Shown here: positions 1 through 11,290 of the stretch, one piece after another | How the letters are laid out: the number at the start of each line of letters is the position of its first letter | How positions within the stretch are numbered: the stretch's first letter is position 1 | Assembly (NCBI RefSeq): GCF_040958095.1 | Contig: NC_091193.1 | Coordinates: 35,414,617 to 35,478,616, forward strand | DNA: 64,000 bases | DNA from: Procambarus clarkii | Lineage: Eukaryota > Arthropoda > Malacostraca > Decapoda > Cambaridae | Reading direction: 5' to 3' | Position numbers and translations under genes: made by a program | Notes under the pieces: model-generated | Told to the model about the DNA's origin: nothing | Databases searched by the model: none | Seen by the model: only the letters and a program-made list of their open reading frames with translations

Positions 1-492
1 ACATGAACGAAGGAAGACCTCACAGAGTACTAGCTGACTTCAGGTGACGCGTAAAATCCACGGGAGCGGGAAACAACTGTCAAACTGACAGGACCAATCT
101 TCGCACGTCCAACCTCCTTGACGTGTCGTGTCAGACTGATGGCGCCAACGCGGCGCGCTGCCCGGACCCCCGTTCCTTCGTGACGTCACATTCGCCACGG
201 GGGGTTTTCATTGGCTCCCTGTGCCACATTGCTGTCGGTGACCAATCCGGTGTCTCTGACGTCACACAGTTTTGGCAGGGAAACAGGAGAGCCAGCGCCA
301 TCTTGGCTTCCTAAAGGGCCTAAACCACAGGCCAAAATATCATTGTTTTATAAATTTCTCGGCACTCCGAGAACACCCCACTCTCCCACATATATCAAAT
401 TGATGCCTGCGACCTAGAGAACGCTTGGGTAAAGTGGACATGACTCTTACTGCAGGGGTGGGAGAAATATAAGGGGGGGGAACACCGTCACA
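1..492 (-). mobile_element. LTR fragment, reversed, same family as the 955-8510 element
   Basis: This stretch is the reverse complement of the first part of the LTRs at 955-3403 and 6072-8510. It ends at 492 with the complement of the LTR start (TGTGACGGTG) and carries the same C-run, the same 'ctctacgtcgcaggcatcag'-type block and the same TGACGTCA-containing blocks. The window edge cuts it, so I cannot tell a solo LTR from the edge of a full element. Confidence 0.85.
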
Positions 493-498
493 ATATAT

Positions 499-869
499 GT
501 CGTACCTAGTAGCCAGAACGCACTTCTCAGCCTACTATGCAAGGGCCGATTTGCCTAATAAGCCAAGTTTTCATGAATTAATGTTTTTTTTCGACTAGCT
601 AACCTAAAGTAACTTTTTCGGCTACCTAACCTAACCAAACCCATAAAGATAGATTAGGTTAGGTTAGGTAGGGTTGGAAAGGTTCGGTCAAATATCTAAA
701 TTAATTTTAACTCCAAAAAAAAAATTGACCTATACATAAGGAAATGGGTAGCTTTATCGTTTCATAAGAAAAAAATTAAAGAAAATATAATAATTCAGAA
801 AAACTTGGCTTATTCGGCAAATCGGGCCTTGCATAGTAGGCTGAGAAGTGCCTTCTGGCTACTAGGTAC

Positions 870-872
<3 letters not shown>
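499..872. mobile_element. Foldback MITE inserted in (AT)n, copy 1
   Basis: The element starts GTCGTACCTAGTAGCCAGAA and ends with its near-perfect complement (...TACTAGGTACGAC), giving terminal inverted repeats of roughly 80 bp. The centre is AT-rich and holds TTAGG/AACCT-type pentamers. (AT)n lies on both sides. It is 374 bp long with no coding capacity. A second copy is at 50929-51307. The long terminal inverted repeats and small size fit a MITE or foldback element; the superfamily is unknown because the target duplication is lost in the AT repeat. Confidence 0.8.
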
Positions 873-948
<76 letters not shown>

Positions 949-954
949 ATATAT
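873..954. repeat. (AT)n microsatellite
   Basis: About 80 bp of alternating A and T with two phase breaks, between the MITE and the LTR. It is the insertion site of both elements. Confidence 0.95.
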
Positions 955-3403
955 TGTGACGGTGTTCCCCCCCCCCCTTATATTTCTCCCACGCCTGCAG
1001 TAAGAGTCATGTCCACTTTACCCGAACGTTCTCTACGTCGCAGGCATCAGTTTGGTATATGTGGGAGAATGTAGTGTTCTCGAAGAGCCGAGAAATTTAT
1101 AAGAGAAGAGTATTTTGGGCTGTGGTTTAGGCCCTTTAGGAAGCCAACATGGCGCTGGCTCTTCTGTTTTGCCGCCAAAACTGTGTGACGTCAGTGACAC
1201 CAGATTGGTCACCGACAGCGACGTGGCACAGGGAGCCAATGAAAACCTCCCGTGGCGAATATGATGTCACGAATGAAAGGGGGTCCGGTCATCACGTCGC
1301 GCTGGCGCCATCAGTCTAAGAGAGCACGTCAAGGAGGTCGGACGTGCGCTGGGGGGTCCTGTCAGATGGACAGTTTACCCCGACTCCGGAGGATTAACGC
1401 ATCACCCGTGGTCTGCCATCTCCTGTGAGGTCTTCCTTCGTTCATGTGTTGGACCAGAGAAGGAATTGACAGAACATTGAGCAACAAGTGCTCCAGGAAC
1501 AGGTGTTGTGCAGGTGAAGTCTAGGCAGCGACGTATGTGACGGCTGATAGCTTCACAGTGATGACGTAGTTGCTGGGCCAATACTCCGGAGGGAATCAGT
1601 CTGACACGACACGTCAAGGTGGTTGGACGTGCGAAGATTGGTCCTGTCAGTTTGACAGTTGTTTCCCGCTCCCGTGGATTTTACGCGTCACCCGAAGTCT
1701 GCAAGTACTCTGTGAGGTCTTATTCGTTCATGTGTTGGACCAAAGAGGGAATCGACGGGATATTAAGCAACAAGTACTCCAGGACAAGTACTGTGCAAGA
1801 ATAAGTGAAGTCTGTGCAGTGACGTATGCGACGTCTGAGGCAGTTCACCCGTTTGTGACGGCGTAGTGGCTTAACCGAGCTACCGGGAAGCAGTGGAAGA
1901 AGAAAACTATTCGGGAATCCGAACGACTGCACCCGACACGTAGGCGGGCAGCCGTAGCTGGGAGGAGAAATTGACGGCCGGGAGACCAACTCCAACCCTA
2001 CGAGAAGTCGAGGAGGAGTACGGATCTGCAGTGAAAAGGCACGGAGACAACGCGCTTATGGTGGGACGTTGATTGAGTTCCTGGAAGACACGACAGAGTG
2101 TGTGTGGGGGCGTTCCCTACACGAGGCAGGAGCCAGGACCAGGAGCTACAACTCAACTCTCACCGGAGGATAGGTGGAAGTAGGTGATTCTAGTTTCCCT
2201 CCCAAATCCCCTTTAGTCAGCTATATTATTTAGCCAGAGTATTTTGTATGTCATGAGCAAGGCTCACCTATGTCACAGTAAGGCACAAGTGTGCAGAGTG
2301 GGGCTATAAAGAGTACTCACGATATTTATGATTATTATTGGTGTACGCAGGCACCCGGAGTAATTGATGAATATACTGTGTTGATAATGTCTTTCATGAG
2401 ACTTTAATGTGATCATTTAGTGAGAGAATATATATATAAATACGCCAGTATTTGGAGTTAGGCTATGTGCCCAGTAACTATGATATCACCATTATTGATG
2501 TCTATGACTCATCCATATATATATATGTATATGCTCGTGTATTGAATAATCATTCATGTGTGCAGTGATTAATTGTGTTATCGCCCACGGAAGGAATTAC
2601 TGAGAACTCCAGTGATATATACTTGCATACGTGATCATTAAATGAAGGGCAGTGTGTTATACCATGATAGTGAGCTATTGTGTCCATTTAATATAGAAAT
2701 GTTTGATTGATCTCAAGATCAGTGCAGCGAAGTGTTTACGTGCTATTGTCGCAAATATTGTGTTCGAACTTCTAGTGATCTTTGAGAACTTAAAGAAACT
2801 GGCGCGTCATCCAAAACAAACAGATAAAGTAACATTCGCGCGGGGGTAGTCGCCCAGCTGATTTTGACATTGACGTGAGGGGGAGCATTGCCGGCTTGGC
2901 GAGTTCATGATTATATGTGTGGGAACGAACGACTTCTGCCTGAAACAGCTGTTTGCTTATTTGATATAATATTGTGATGTCTTTGAATGAGTTTTAAGTA
3001 AAATACAAAGTACATTGGTGTTTATATCATCCCCTCCATATTTCTTGTGGCTATATAATATACCTGAAAGCAGATAAGGATAGAAGTAAATACCTGCCTG
3101 ATATCAGACATATTGAGTGTGTCCTTGCCACTGTTACCACAATTCAACAAAACCACTGACGTGTTACTGGACACCGAAAACACCAGTTGGCGACCTTGTG
3201 ATTAGTAGTAAAGCCCATGACGGGGCGGGCACACAATAGTTAAGTGAACAAGTTGTGTTCCCACTCCTTCTCGATCAGAGGCCAGTTGGGATTGACTGGG
3301 ATGCTCTCCTGGCGTACAGTGGCGCCGCGAGGATAGAGTGAAGACCCGCAGGGCTACGGTGAGTGACCTTGAGTATACTGTTGCTCACCGATGAACCCCG
3401 ACA
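955..3403 (+). mobile_element. 5' LTR of Ty3/gypsy-type element 1
   Basis: A direct repeat of 6072-8510. It begins TGTGACGGTG and ends CCCCGACA, so it has TG...CA ends, and is about 2.45 kb, long for an LTR. Flanking bases on both sides of the whole element are 'atat', so any target duplication is hidden in the AT repeat. The two LTRs differ by scattered substitutions and small indels, indicating some age. It contains an internal tandem duplication (1311-1880) and several TGACGTCA-like motifs, which are candidate promoter elements. Confidence 0.92.
1311..1880 (+). repeat. Tandem duplication (about 285 bp units) inside the LTR
   Basis: The block beginning TCAGTCT at 1311 recurs at 1596 with the same order of landmarks: the CACGTCAAGG block, 'gtcctgtcag', 'tgtgaggtctt', 'ttcatgtgttggacca' and 'gcaacaagt'. 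The units have diverged to perhaps 70-75 percent by eye. The same pair occurs in the 3' LTR (about 6417 and 6701), so the duplication predates this insertion. Confidence 0.75.
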
Positions 3404-3417
3404 TTGGCGACCTTGCC
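3404..3417 (+). promoter_or_regulatory. Probable primer-binding site
   Basis: TTGGCGACCTTGCC directly follows the LTR CA end, the expected place for a tRNA primer-binding site (TGG complements the tRNA CCA end). I could not assign the tRNA. Confidence 0.6.
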
Positions 3418-3550
3418 AGGATCACGATCAAGATAAAGGTTGCAGTTGTGGCACTTTGCAGTGGTATTAGGTATCAGGTACAGGTTATCACTCATAGCAC
3501 AAGATGGAGGATTATAAAGTAAAAAGTTCATTGACACTAGAGATGAGCAG

Positions 3551-4960
3551 GTGCTAGAGGAGTGCACCAAGGCACAGTTACAGTCAATAGCAGACCATTT
3601 TGGGATAAAGCTGAGATCTTCCAGAGTGGGAGAGAGAAGACTGGAGATCATGGCACAGCTCAGAGCACGAGACGAAGCTTTGGGGGAGGAACGGCCACAA
3701 ACACCTGCCAGTATGGGAGAACACCTGAGCATTGGTGGAAGCAGCAGAGGATCCAGCGGCAGCAGGCGCAGCATTAAGCTGGAGATAATGAAGCTGCAGC
3801 TGGAAGCGCAGCTGAAGCGTGAGGAGCGAGAAGCACAGCTGAAGCCTGAGGAGCGAGAGGCACAGCAGCGCAGAGAAGAGCGAGAAGCGAAAGCACAGCA
3901 GCGCAAAGAAGAGCGAGAGGCACATCAGCGCAGAGAAGAGCGAGAAGCGCAAGTACAGCAGCGCAAAGAAGAGCGAGAAGCACAGCTGAAGCGTGAGGAG
4001 CGAGATGCACAGCTGAGGAGAGAGGAGCACGAGCGAGAATCTAGGCTGAAACAGCAGGAAATAGACGCTAACAAGGATGTGGAGCTGAAGCGAGCTGAGC
4101 TAGGACTAGCTCCACCTGCTCCGCCACAGCAGGAAGACCGCCGAGTGAGAGCGAGATTTGCCAGTCTTTGTACCAAACGAAGCTGAAGGTTTCTTCGACC
4201 ACTTCGAAAGGGTTGCTACTTTGAAGAGGTGACCAAGGGCAGAGTGGGCGGAGCTGGTTCAGGGTAGGCTCACCGGTGAAGCTCGTGAAGCCTACAATAT
4301 GCTCGACCTCCAAGAGTGCACCAACTACGATGCTGTAAAGAGAGCTGTGCTCCATTCTTTCAAGCTCACGCTGGAATGTTACAGGAAGAGATTCAGGGAA
4401 TGTACCCGTCGCCAGGAAAATCTTATGCGGAGACGGCGAGGGACATGGAGAGAAAGTTCCTTAAGTGGCTGGAGTCTGAAGGAGCGAGGTCGGCTGAGGA
4501 GGTCAAGAGGCTAATGGTCATGGAGAAGTTTATGTCCGTGCTCTCTCCTGAGATCAGGGTTAGAGTAAAGGAGGCGGACATTAAGGACCTGAGAGCCGCA
4601 GCCGACAGAGCCGACAAGCTGGAAGAAGCCCTACGACCACACCAAGAGGGACGGCACCGACCGACCAAACACTCCGGAAATGGTAGAAGTTATAGAAGGA
4701 CGGACGGATGGAGGACAGGAGCGAGTTCTCCTGAGTCCCACCTCTCAAGTGGAGACAGGAGAGGCTCAAAGAGTGCTGTGGAGCCGGTAGAGAAGTCCCA
4801 AGCTGAGAGCTCAAGAGCTGTTGCCGAAACCGAGGAGTCGATGAATGGCGCGAGGAGGATCCACAGAAGAAGAGGATCCGCTGCTACAACTGCGGAATAT
4901 TCGGACATGTCGCGCGGGATTGCAGACACCCTGAGCAGCGGGGGAACGTTGCTTTCGTGA
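3551..4960 (+). pseudogene. Gag of LTR element 1, frameshifted
   Basis: The 5' part (3551-4186) reads as an N-terminal domain followed by a long charged coiled coil of repeated EEREAQ/REEREAQ units (about residues 80-185), a feature shared with the gag genes of elements 2 and 3. The frame then breaks near 4180. The gag core resumes in other frames: GEAREAYNML near 4280-4310, then the SYAETARDMERKFLKWLES region from about 4420. A CCHC zinc knuckle (CYNCGIFGHVARDC) lies near 4878-4920, in frame with the downstream protease. The family makes the capsid of the retroelement particle. At least two frameshifts make it a pseudogene. Confidence 0.85.
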
Positions 4961-5330
4961 GGGTCGAGGACCAGATGGCCGAGAGGATGCGGGATGAACC
5001 CGTACTGAGTGGGGAGAAAAGAGTTCACCCATTCATGTGTGAGGGAACCGTAAGGATGGGGGACGCAGACCCCATCCCGGTGAAGATATTAAGAGACACT
5101 GGGGCAGATTTTACCCTGGTGAGTGAAACCCTGTTCCCCGAGGGTTACGAGAGTACCAGTGTGGGGGTGGCAAGTGTGACCACTGTGGGAGGCCCAGTGA
5201 GGATGCCCTACACCAGGTAACTCTGAATTCTGATTATGGCTGCCAGACCCTAGTGGGGGAGTCTGTGCATCAATGCCCAAGATGGAGGCACAAGTCATCT
5301 TGGGAAATGACGCATGTGGAGGATGTCCTC
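4957..5330 (+). pseudogene. Retropepsin-like protease fragment of element 1
   Basis: The frame following the zinc knuckle contains ILRDTGADFTLV, the catalytic D-T-G of a retroviral-type aspartic protease, preceded by a conserved-looking lead-in (PIPVKIL). The frame stops at 5218-5220. The rest of the protease continues in other frames (QVTLNSDYG; then a QVILGND-like motif near 5290), so at least two indels interrupt it. The product would have cleaved the Gag-Pol polyprotein as a dimer. Confidence 0.75.
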
Positions 5331-5666
5331 CCGAATCTCGCGATGGGCGAGGAGTGCATAGAGCACTATGAGGAGACAGGCGGAGTGTTAGACGCCTGTG
5401 GGGACGAGAAAGGAATCGCCACGGTGGCGTTCCCGGTTTGTGCTGTGATGCCGAGGCAGTGCGAAGGACACGGAGGGTGTGGATCTGAGAGTGCTGACGA
5501 GGAGACGTCCGACAGCCTGGGAATCGATCACCTCTTCATGGGACCCGGAGAACGAGTGGAGGACGAAGGCAGCCCGGATGGCGAGTTACAGGTGACCCTC
5601 GCCAGTTCTCTCGTAGTGGACCGCACTCGTCTTGGAGAGTTGCAGCAGATAGATTTCCCCGAATGA
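5253..5666 (+). pseudogene. Unidentified remnant in element 1 interior
   Basis: An acidic open frame (EDEGSPDGELQV, EETSDSLGID) lies between the protease and integrase fragments. In related elements this position holds the protease-RT linker. I see no YxDD-type reverse transcriptase motif, so the catalytic pol core is absent. It may be linker sequence left by the internal deletion. Confidence 0.4.
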
Positions 5667-5971
5667 TTCATGAGGCCAATGGAGGACGTGTTGGTCCTGA
5701 GAGGGCCACTCATTGTTACGTACAGGATGGCATGCTGATGAGAGTGTTCTGCGCAGAGCAGGGAACTGAGTGTGAGGAAGCAGTATGCCCTGCGTTGTTT
5801 GCCATGCGTAACGCAGTGGTGGAATCGTTAGGTTTCTCACCTTTCCAGCTGGTGTATGGACAAGGGGTGCAAGGTCCTCTGTCCATGCTGAAGGAACAAT
5901 GGACACCAGGAGTGACCGTGGGAACGGTCGACGGATACGTAAGGAGTGTCTCGCATTGGCGGCAGGAGTAG
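5663..5971 (+). pseudogene. Integrase C-terminal fragment of element 1
   Basis: Residues MRNAVVESLGFSPFQLVYG resemble the stretch of gypsy-type integrases just after the DDE core (ESLGFSPFELVYG type), followed by V.GPLS.LKEQW. The DDE catalytic domain itself is missing. Next to it, at about 5990-6035, is RERHVVADALSCMH, which resembles the RNase H end of Pol and normally lies upstream of integrase, so the two fragments are in reversed order. This points to a rearranged, non-coding remnant. Confidence 0.7.
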
Positions 5972-6058
5972 TGGTTGGAAATTAAACCATCCGAGGGAAA
6001 GACACGTAGTAGCAGATGCCCTGTCCTGTATGCACTAACCAGACATGACTCTTATTTT

Positions 6059-6071
6059 AAGGGGAGGGGTA
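6059..6071 (+). promoter_or_regulatory. Polypurine tract of element 1
   Basis: AAGGGGAGGGGTA lies immediately before the 3' LTR start, where plus-strand DNA synthesis is primed in LTR elements. Confidence 0.75.
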
Positions 6072-8507
6072 TGTGACGGTGTCCCCCCCCTTATATTTTT
6101 CCCACGCCTGCAGTAAGAGTCATGTCCACTTTACCTGAGCGTTCTCTACGTCGCAGGCATCAGTTTGGTATATGTGGAAGAATGTAGTGTTCTCGAAGTG
6201 CCGAGAAATTTATAAAAGAAGAGTATTTTGGGCTGTGGTTTAGGCCCTTTAGGAAGCCAATATGGCGCTGCTCTTCTGTTTTGCAGCCAAAACTGTGTGA
6301 CGTCAGTGACACCAGATTGGTCACCGACAGCGACGTGGCACAGGAAGCCAATGAAAACCTCCCGTGGCGAATATGACGTCACGAAGGAAAGGGGGTCCGG
6401 TCATCGCGCCGGCCCATCAGTCTAAGACAGCACGTCAAGGAGGTCGGACGTGCGCTGGGGGGTCCTGTCAGTTGGACAGTTTACCCCGACTCCGGAGGAT
6501 TTACGCATCACCCGTGGTCTGCCATCACCTGTGGGGTCTTCCTTCGTTCATGTGTTGGACCAGAGAAGGAATTGACAGAATATTGAGCAACAAGTGCTCC
6601 AGAAACAGGTGTTGTGCAGGTGAAGTCTAGGCAGCGACGTATGTGACGGCTGATGCTTCACAGTGATGACGTAGTTGCTGGGCCAATCCTCCGGAGGGAA
6701 TCAGTCTGACACGACACGTCAAGGTGGTTGGACGTGCGAAGATTGGTCCTGTCAGTTTGACAGTCATTTCCCGCTCCCGTGGATTTTACACGTCACCCGA
6801 AGTCTGCAAGTACTCTGTGAGGTCTTCCTTCGTTCATGTGTTGGACCAGAGAGGGAATCGACGGGATATTGAGCAACAAGTGCTCCAGGACAGGTACTGT
6901 GCAAGAAGAAGTGAAGTCTGTGCAGTGACGTATGCGACGTCTGAGGCCATTCACCCGTTTGTGACGGCGTAGTGGCTGAACCGAGCCACCGGGAAGCAGT
7001 GGAAGAAGAAAACTATTCGGGAATCTGAACGACTGCAGCCGAGACGTAGGCGGGCAGCCGTAGCAGGAAGGAGAAGTTGACGGCCGGGAGACCGACTCCA
7101 ACCCTACGAGAAGTCGAGGAGGAGCACGGACCTGCAGTGAAAAGGCACGGAAACGACGCGCTTATGGTGGGACGTTGATTGAGTTCCTGGAAGACACGAC
7201 AGAGTGTGTGTGGGGGCATTCCCTACACGAGGCTGGAGCCAGGTCCAGGAGCTACAACTCAACTCTCACCGGAGGATAGGTGGAAGTAGGTGATTCTAGT
7301 TTCCCTCCCAATTCCCCTTTAGTCAGCTATATTATTTAGCCAGAGTATTTTGTATGTCATGAGCAAGGCTCACCTATGTCACAGTAAGGCACCAGTGTGC
7401 AGAGTGGGGCTATAAAGAGTACTCACGATATTTATGATTATTATTGGTGTACGCAGGCACCCGGAGTAATTGATGAATTTACTGTGTTGATAATGTCTTT
7501 CATGAGACTTTAATGTGATCATTTAGTGAGAGAATATATATATAAATACGCCAGTATTTGGAGTTAGGCTATGTGCCCAGTAACTATGATATCACCATTA
7601 TTGATGTCTATGACTCATCCATATATATATATATGTATATGCTCGTGTATTGAATAATCATTCATGTGTGCAGTGATTAATTGTGTTATCGCCCACGGAA
7701 GGAATTACTGAGAACTCCAGTATATATACTTGCATACGTGATCATTAAATGAAGGGCAGTGTGTTTTACTATGATAGTGAACTATTGTGTCCATTTAATA
7801 TAGAAATGTTTGATTGAGCTCAAGATCAGTGCAGCGAAGTGTTTACGTGCTATTGTCGCAAATATTGTGTTCGAACTTCTAGTGATCTTTGAGAACTTAA
7901 AGAAACTGGCGCGTCACACCACAAACAAACAGATAAAGTAACATTCGGCGGGGGTAGTCGCCCAGCTGATTTTGACATTGACGTGAGGGGGAGCGTTGCC
8001 GGCTTGGCGAGTTCATGATTATATGTGTGGGAACAAGCGACTTCTGCCTGAAACAGCTGTTTGCTTATTTGATATAATATTGTGATGTCTTTGAATGAGT
8101 TTTAAGTAAAATACAAAGTACATTAGTGTTTATATCATCCCCTCCATATTTCTTGTGGCTATATAATACCTGAAAGCAGATAAGGATAGAAGTAAATACC
8201 TGCCTGATATCAAACATATTGAGTGGGCTCTTTGCCACTGTTACCACAATTCAACAAAACCACTGACGTGTTACTGGACACTGAAAACACCAGTTCGCGA
8301 CCTTGTGATTAGTAGTAGAGCCCATGACGGGGCGGGCACCCAATAGTTAAGTGAACAAGTTGTGTTCCCACTCCTTCTCGATCAGAGGCCGGTTGGGATT
8401 GACTGGGATACTCTCCTGGCGTACAGTGGCGCCGCGAGGATAGAGTGAAGACCCGCAGGGCTACGGTGAGTGACCTTGAGTATACTGTTGCTCACCTATG
8501 AACCCCG

Positions 8508-8510
<3 letters not shown>
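6072..8510 (+). mobile_element. 3' LTR of Ty3/gypsy-type element 1
   Basis: Begins TGTGACGGTG and ends CCCCGACA directly before (AT)n. It is collinear with 955-3403, including the tandem duplication and the promoter-like blocks. Length is 2,439 bp against 2,449 bp for the 5' copy. Confidence 0.92.

Positions 8511-8592
<82 letters not shown>
8511..8592. repeat. (AT)n microsatellite
   Basis: Pure AT dinucleotide tract between the 3' LTR and the 3' end of the Penelope-like element. Confidence 0.95.
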
Positions 8593-8598
<6 letters not shown>

Positions 8599-9860
8599 TC
8601 GCATTTGGGTGAGGTGATATGGTATAAAAGTTTTGGGTGAGGTGATTGACATTTACCCAAGATAGAATACGAGCCAGTGGGTATAAAAACATAAGAATGG
8701 AAGTAACTGCAGAAGGCCTATTGGGCCATAGCATCAACACTTCCTCTTGATGCTTCTATATTGGTTCGGAGTCTTGAAGTGGCTAGAATATAGTTGTGCA
8801 TTAATTGGCTTCTGATTACTGGTGTTGACGTTTTGATGTGTAATGCCTCATTAATATCGAGCAGCCTGCTATCACGGTACCTATCAATGATTTCTTTGTT
8901 GTTTGTTAAGATTTCTCTGGTGACCGTCTGGTTGTGAGTAGAGATTGTGTGTTCCTTGATGGCTCCCTGTTGTTTTGCATTGTTAGTCGCCTGGAAAGAG
9001 ATGTTGTCTTGCCTATATTCTGAGTTCTTTGGGGCTTACAGTCCCCAAGTGGGCATTTAAAGGCATAGACGTCGTTTGTCTCCTTTAAGGCGTTCTTCTT
9101 GGTGTCTGGGGAGTTTTTCATGAATAGATTAGCCGTTTTTTTGGTTTTATAATAAATTGTCAATTGTATTTTCTGATTTTTGTCTGTAGGGTTAACGTTC
9201 CTATCAATAATACCTTTCAGGACCCTTTCCTCCATTTTATAAGCCATCGAAATAACGTTCTTGTTAAATAGTCTAATAGGGGGTACAGGTGTTGTGTTAG
9301 TTGGTTCTTCAGAGGTTGCATGGCGATTCACTTTTCTATTTATGATGTCTTCAACGAAACCGTTAGAGAAGCCGTTGTTGACTTGGACCTGCCTTACTCT
9401 ATAGAGTTCTTCATCGACTTCCTTCCATCCTGAGCTGTGACTGAGAGCACGGTCGACATAAGCGTTGACAACACTTCTCTTTTACCTGTTTGGGCTGTCA
9501 CTCTTGGCATTGAGGCACGTTTCTATGTTGGTTTCCTTAGTGTAGAATGCAGTGTGGATGCCTCCGCTCCTTTCCGTGACTGTTACGTCCAGAATGGGCA
9601 CCTTCCCATTACTCTCCATCTCTTAAGTGAAACTCAGCACAGACTTCTGCTCGAATGCCTTCTTCAGCTGCTGCAGACATCTAGCATCAGGTACCTGCAT
9701 AAAAATGGCGTCAACATTCCTGCAGTATATGGCGGGTTTCAAGCCTATGTCAACTAAGACCCTCAGTTCGATGGTGCCCATGTAGAAGTTCGCAAACAGG
9801 ACACCTGGGGGGGGGACCCATGGCTACCCCGTCTACTTTCTTATACGTGTGCCCATCTGG
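8593..9860 (-). pseudogene. Penelope-like element (RT plus GIY-YIG), decayed
   Basis: On the minus strand the order is an RT C-terminal part (about 9850-9560; GVLFANFYMGTIE, IYCRNVDAIF in place of a YxDD-type box, then VPILDVTVTE), a linker, and a GIY-YIG endonuclease-like segment (about 9110-8920; VYAFKCPLGDCK followed by NIGKTTSLSRRLTMQ). The tail carries NRPSAVTSILMF and ends at the (AT)n tract. RT followed by GIY-YIG defines Penelope-like elements. Stops, frameshifts and the degraded catalytic box make it inactive. The 5' half is missing. Confidence 0.75.
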
Positions 9861-9879
9861 GCTTAAGAAGGGTGCCTAA

Positions 9880-10195
9880 AAATGCGGCCATTCTATGCCT
9901 TCAAATGGCCACTTGGGGACCGTAAGCCCCAAGGAAAGAGGTGGGCCTCTTTCCTGATCCCAGTTTTCCGTACAAGAGGTCCTTCGGTATGCGGCCATCT
10001 TCCATTCGGAGGGAACATTAAAGGGATTCCTGTTTCCTTGAATACTGTGTTGTTGGTGACGTGGTCTCTCCATGTAATGTCAAGGATGCGTCTCAGGTTC
10101 CGCATGTGGAAGGTATTGAGCCGTCTCTCCTGGCGGGTTCAGGGGTTCGTATCAGGTGAATGTCTTACCACTACACCACGGAGACTGGCAAAACA
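9880..10195 (-). other. Mosaic of TE fragments with a tRNA-like stub
   Basis: On the minus strand, 10137-10190 reads as a tRNA-like SINE head (GGTGTAGTGGTAAGAC, an A-box type). About 10120-10035 reads RRILDITWRDHVTN, resembling the C-terminal part of a LINE reverse transcriptase. About 9945-9885 repeats the GIY-YIG lead (LRSPSGHLKA; compare CPLGDCK) seen in the adjacent Penelope-like element. None is intact. Confidence 0.5.
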
Positions 10196-10199
10196 TTAA

Positions 10200-11290
10200 G
10201 TGAGCTGGACTACTGGCACAGGTTGAGTAGAGTCACCTAAGATGTAAGTCAACAGCTGATTATTTATTCTAGACCCGATTTCTGTGACTACTGTTTGGAG
10301 CTCCGTGAGATCTATCTTCTTTCATCAAACCTCCATGCCATGGAGCTCAAGGTAGGATGAATTTCGTTTACACATTTTTTCCAGTGCATTATAGGCTTCG
10401 GGATAACTTGAGCAGTCACATCAGGTGTAACTTTTAAATAAACTGATCTAGTAGCTGCACAGGTAAGCAAACACATGTACACCTTATCAGATGTCCATCT
10501 TCTGTAGGAAAATTTCCTATAGAGTCTAGATCCTACTGTTTATGGACTGACTCCAGTCCATCATCAATTATATGACTGATTTCTTAGAGTAATTGTTCTT
10601 GGCTCAGTCATGCTACTACGACAGTTTCAGAATATTTCTGCTCAAAAGGAGTTATTGTCCTAAAGTGTAACACTGGCCGGGACATTAACTTCCCTCCTGT
10701 AGACTCTAATAAGTACATTTCTAATGTTTGTTTCCCCCAAGATAAATGAATTGTTTTAATTAGCACCCGTAAGGATGCCAATATCTGTTAAGTATATGGA
10801 ATTTATCTGGTGGTCTGCTAAGATAAGCCCCATTTTGTTTGTTGAATCTTGCTGTGGCTCCGAGACCAGTCACTTGTAGGACTGTCGGCAATGATTCCAC
10901 AACAAATACATACAATGGTCTTATACATTTCCCTAGAGGAACTAAAAGTTTTACTACCTTGTGTTTTTGGTGCCCTGTTATAATTTTATGATCCAAAGTA
11001 AGGCTCGTGGTGTAGAACTTTCCCCTAAGTAAGTGAACCTCCTGGCCTCAAATCAATAAGTTCAAAATGTCTAGGGTTGAGTGACAGTCTAAGTAAAATC
11101 CACACGCTTACTGGGTCGAAATTACTACATGAAACCTTATATACACAATATTTACATAGCCGCAACAAAGGAGTACATAGCAGCAAATCATAGCCGCAAG
11201 TTAACAGGGTACAAGTCACATCAATTAGTTTTCACTAAGCAAATATGATATATGAACATGGAGTACACTAGACGGAGTATACACTTACAC
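10200..11290. other. No gene recognised
   Basis: AT-rich single-copy-looking DNA. Reading frames are short and unlike any family I know. I see no RNA gene. Confidence 0.5.

Noticed and set aside
805-1074. Open frame encoding (YI)n
   Set aside because: It is a read-through of the (AT)n microsatellite; the same occurs at 8461-8740, 50745-50988, 51187-51450 and 63443-63781.
3584-4030. Leucine/cysteine-rich minus-strand frames opposite gag
   Set aside because: Antisense shadows of the EEREAQ coiled-coil repeats.
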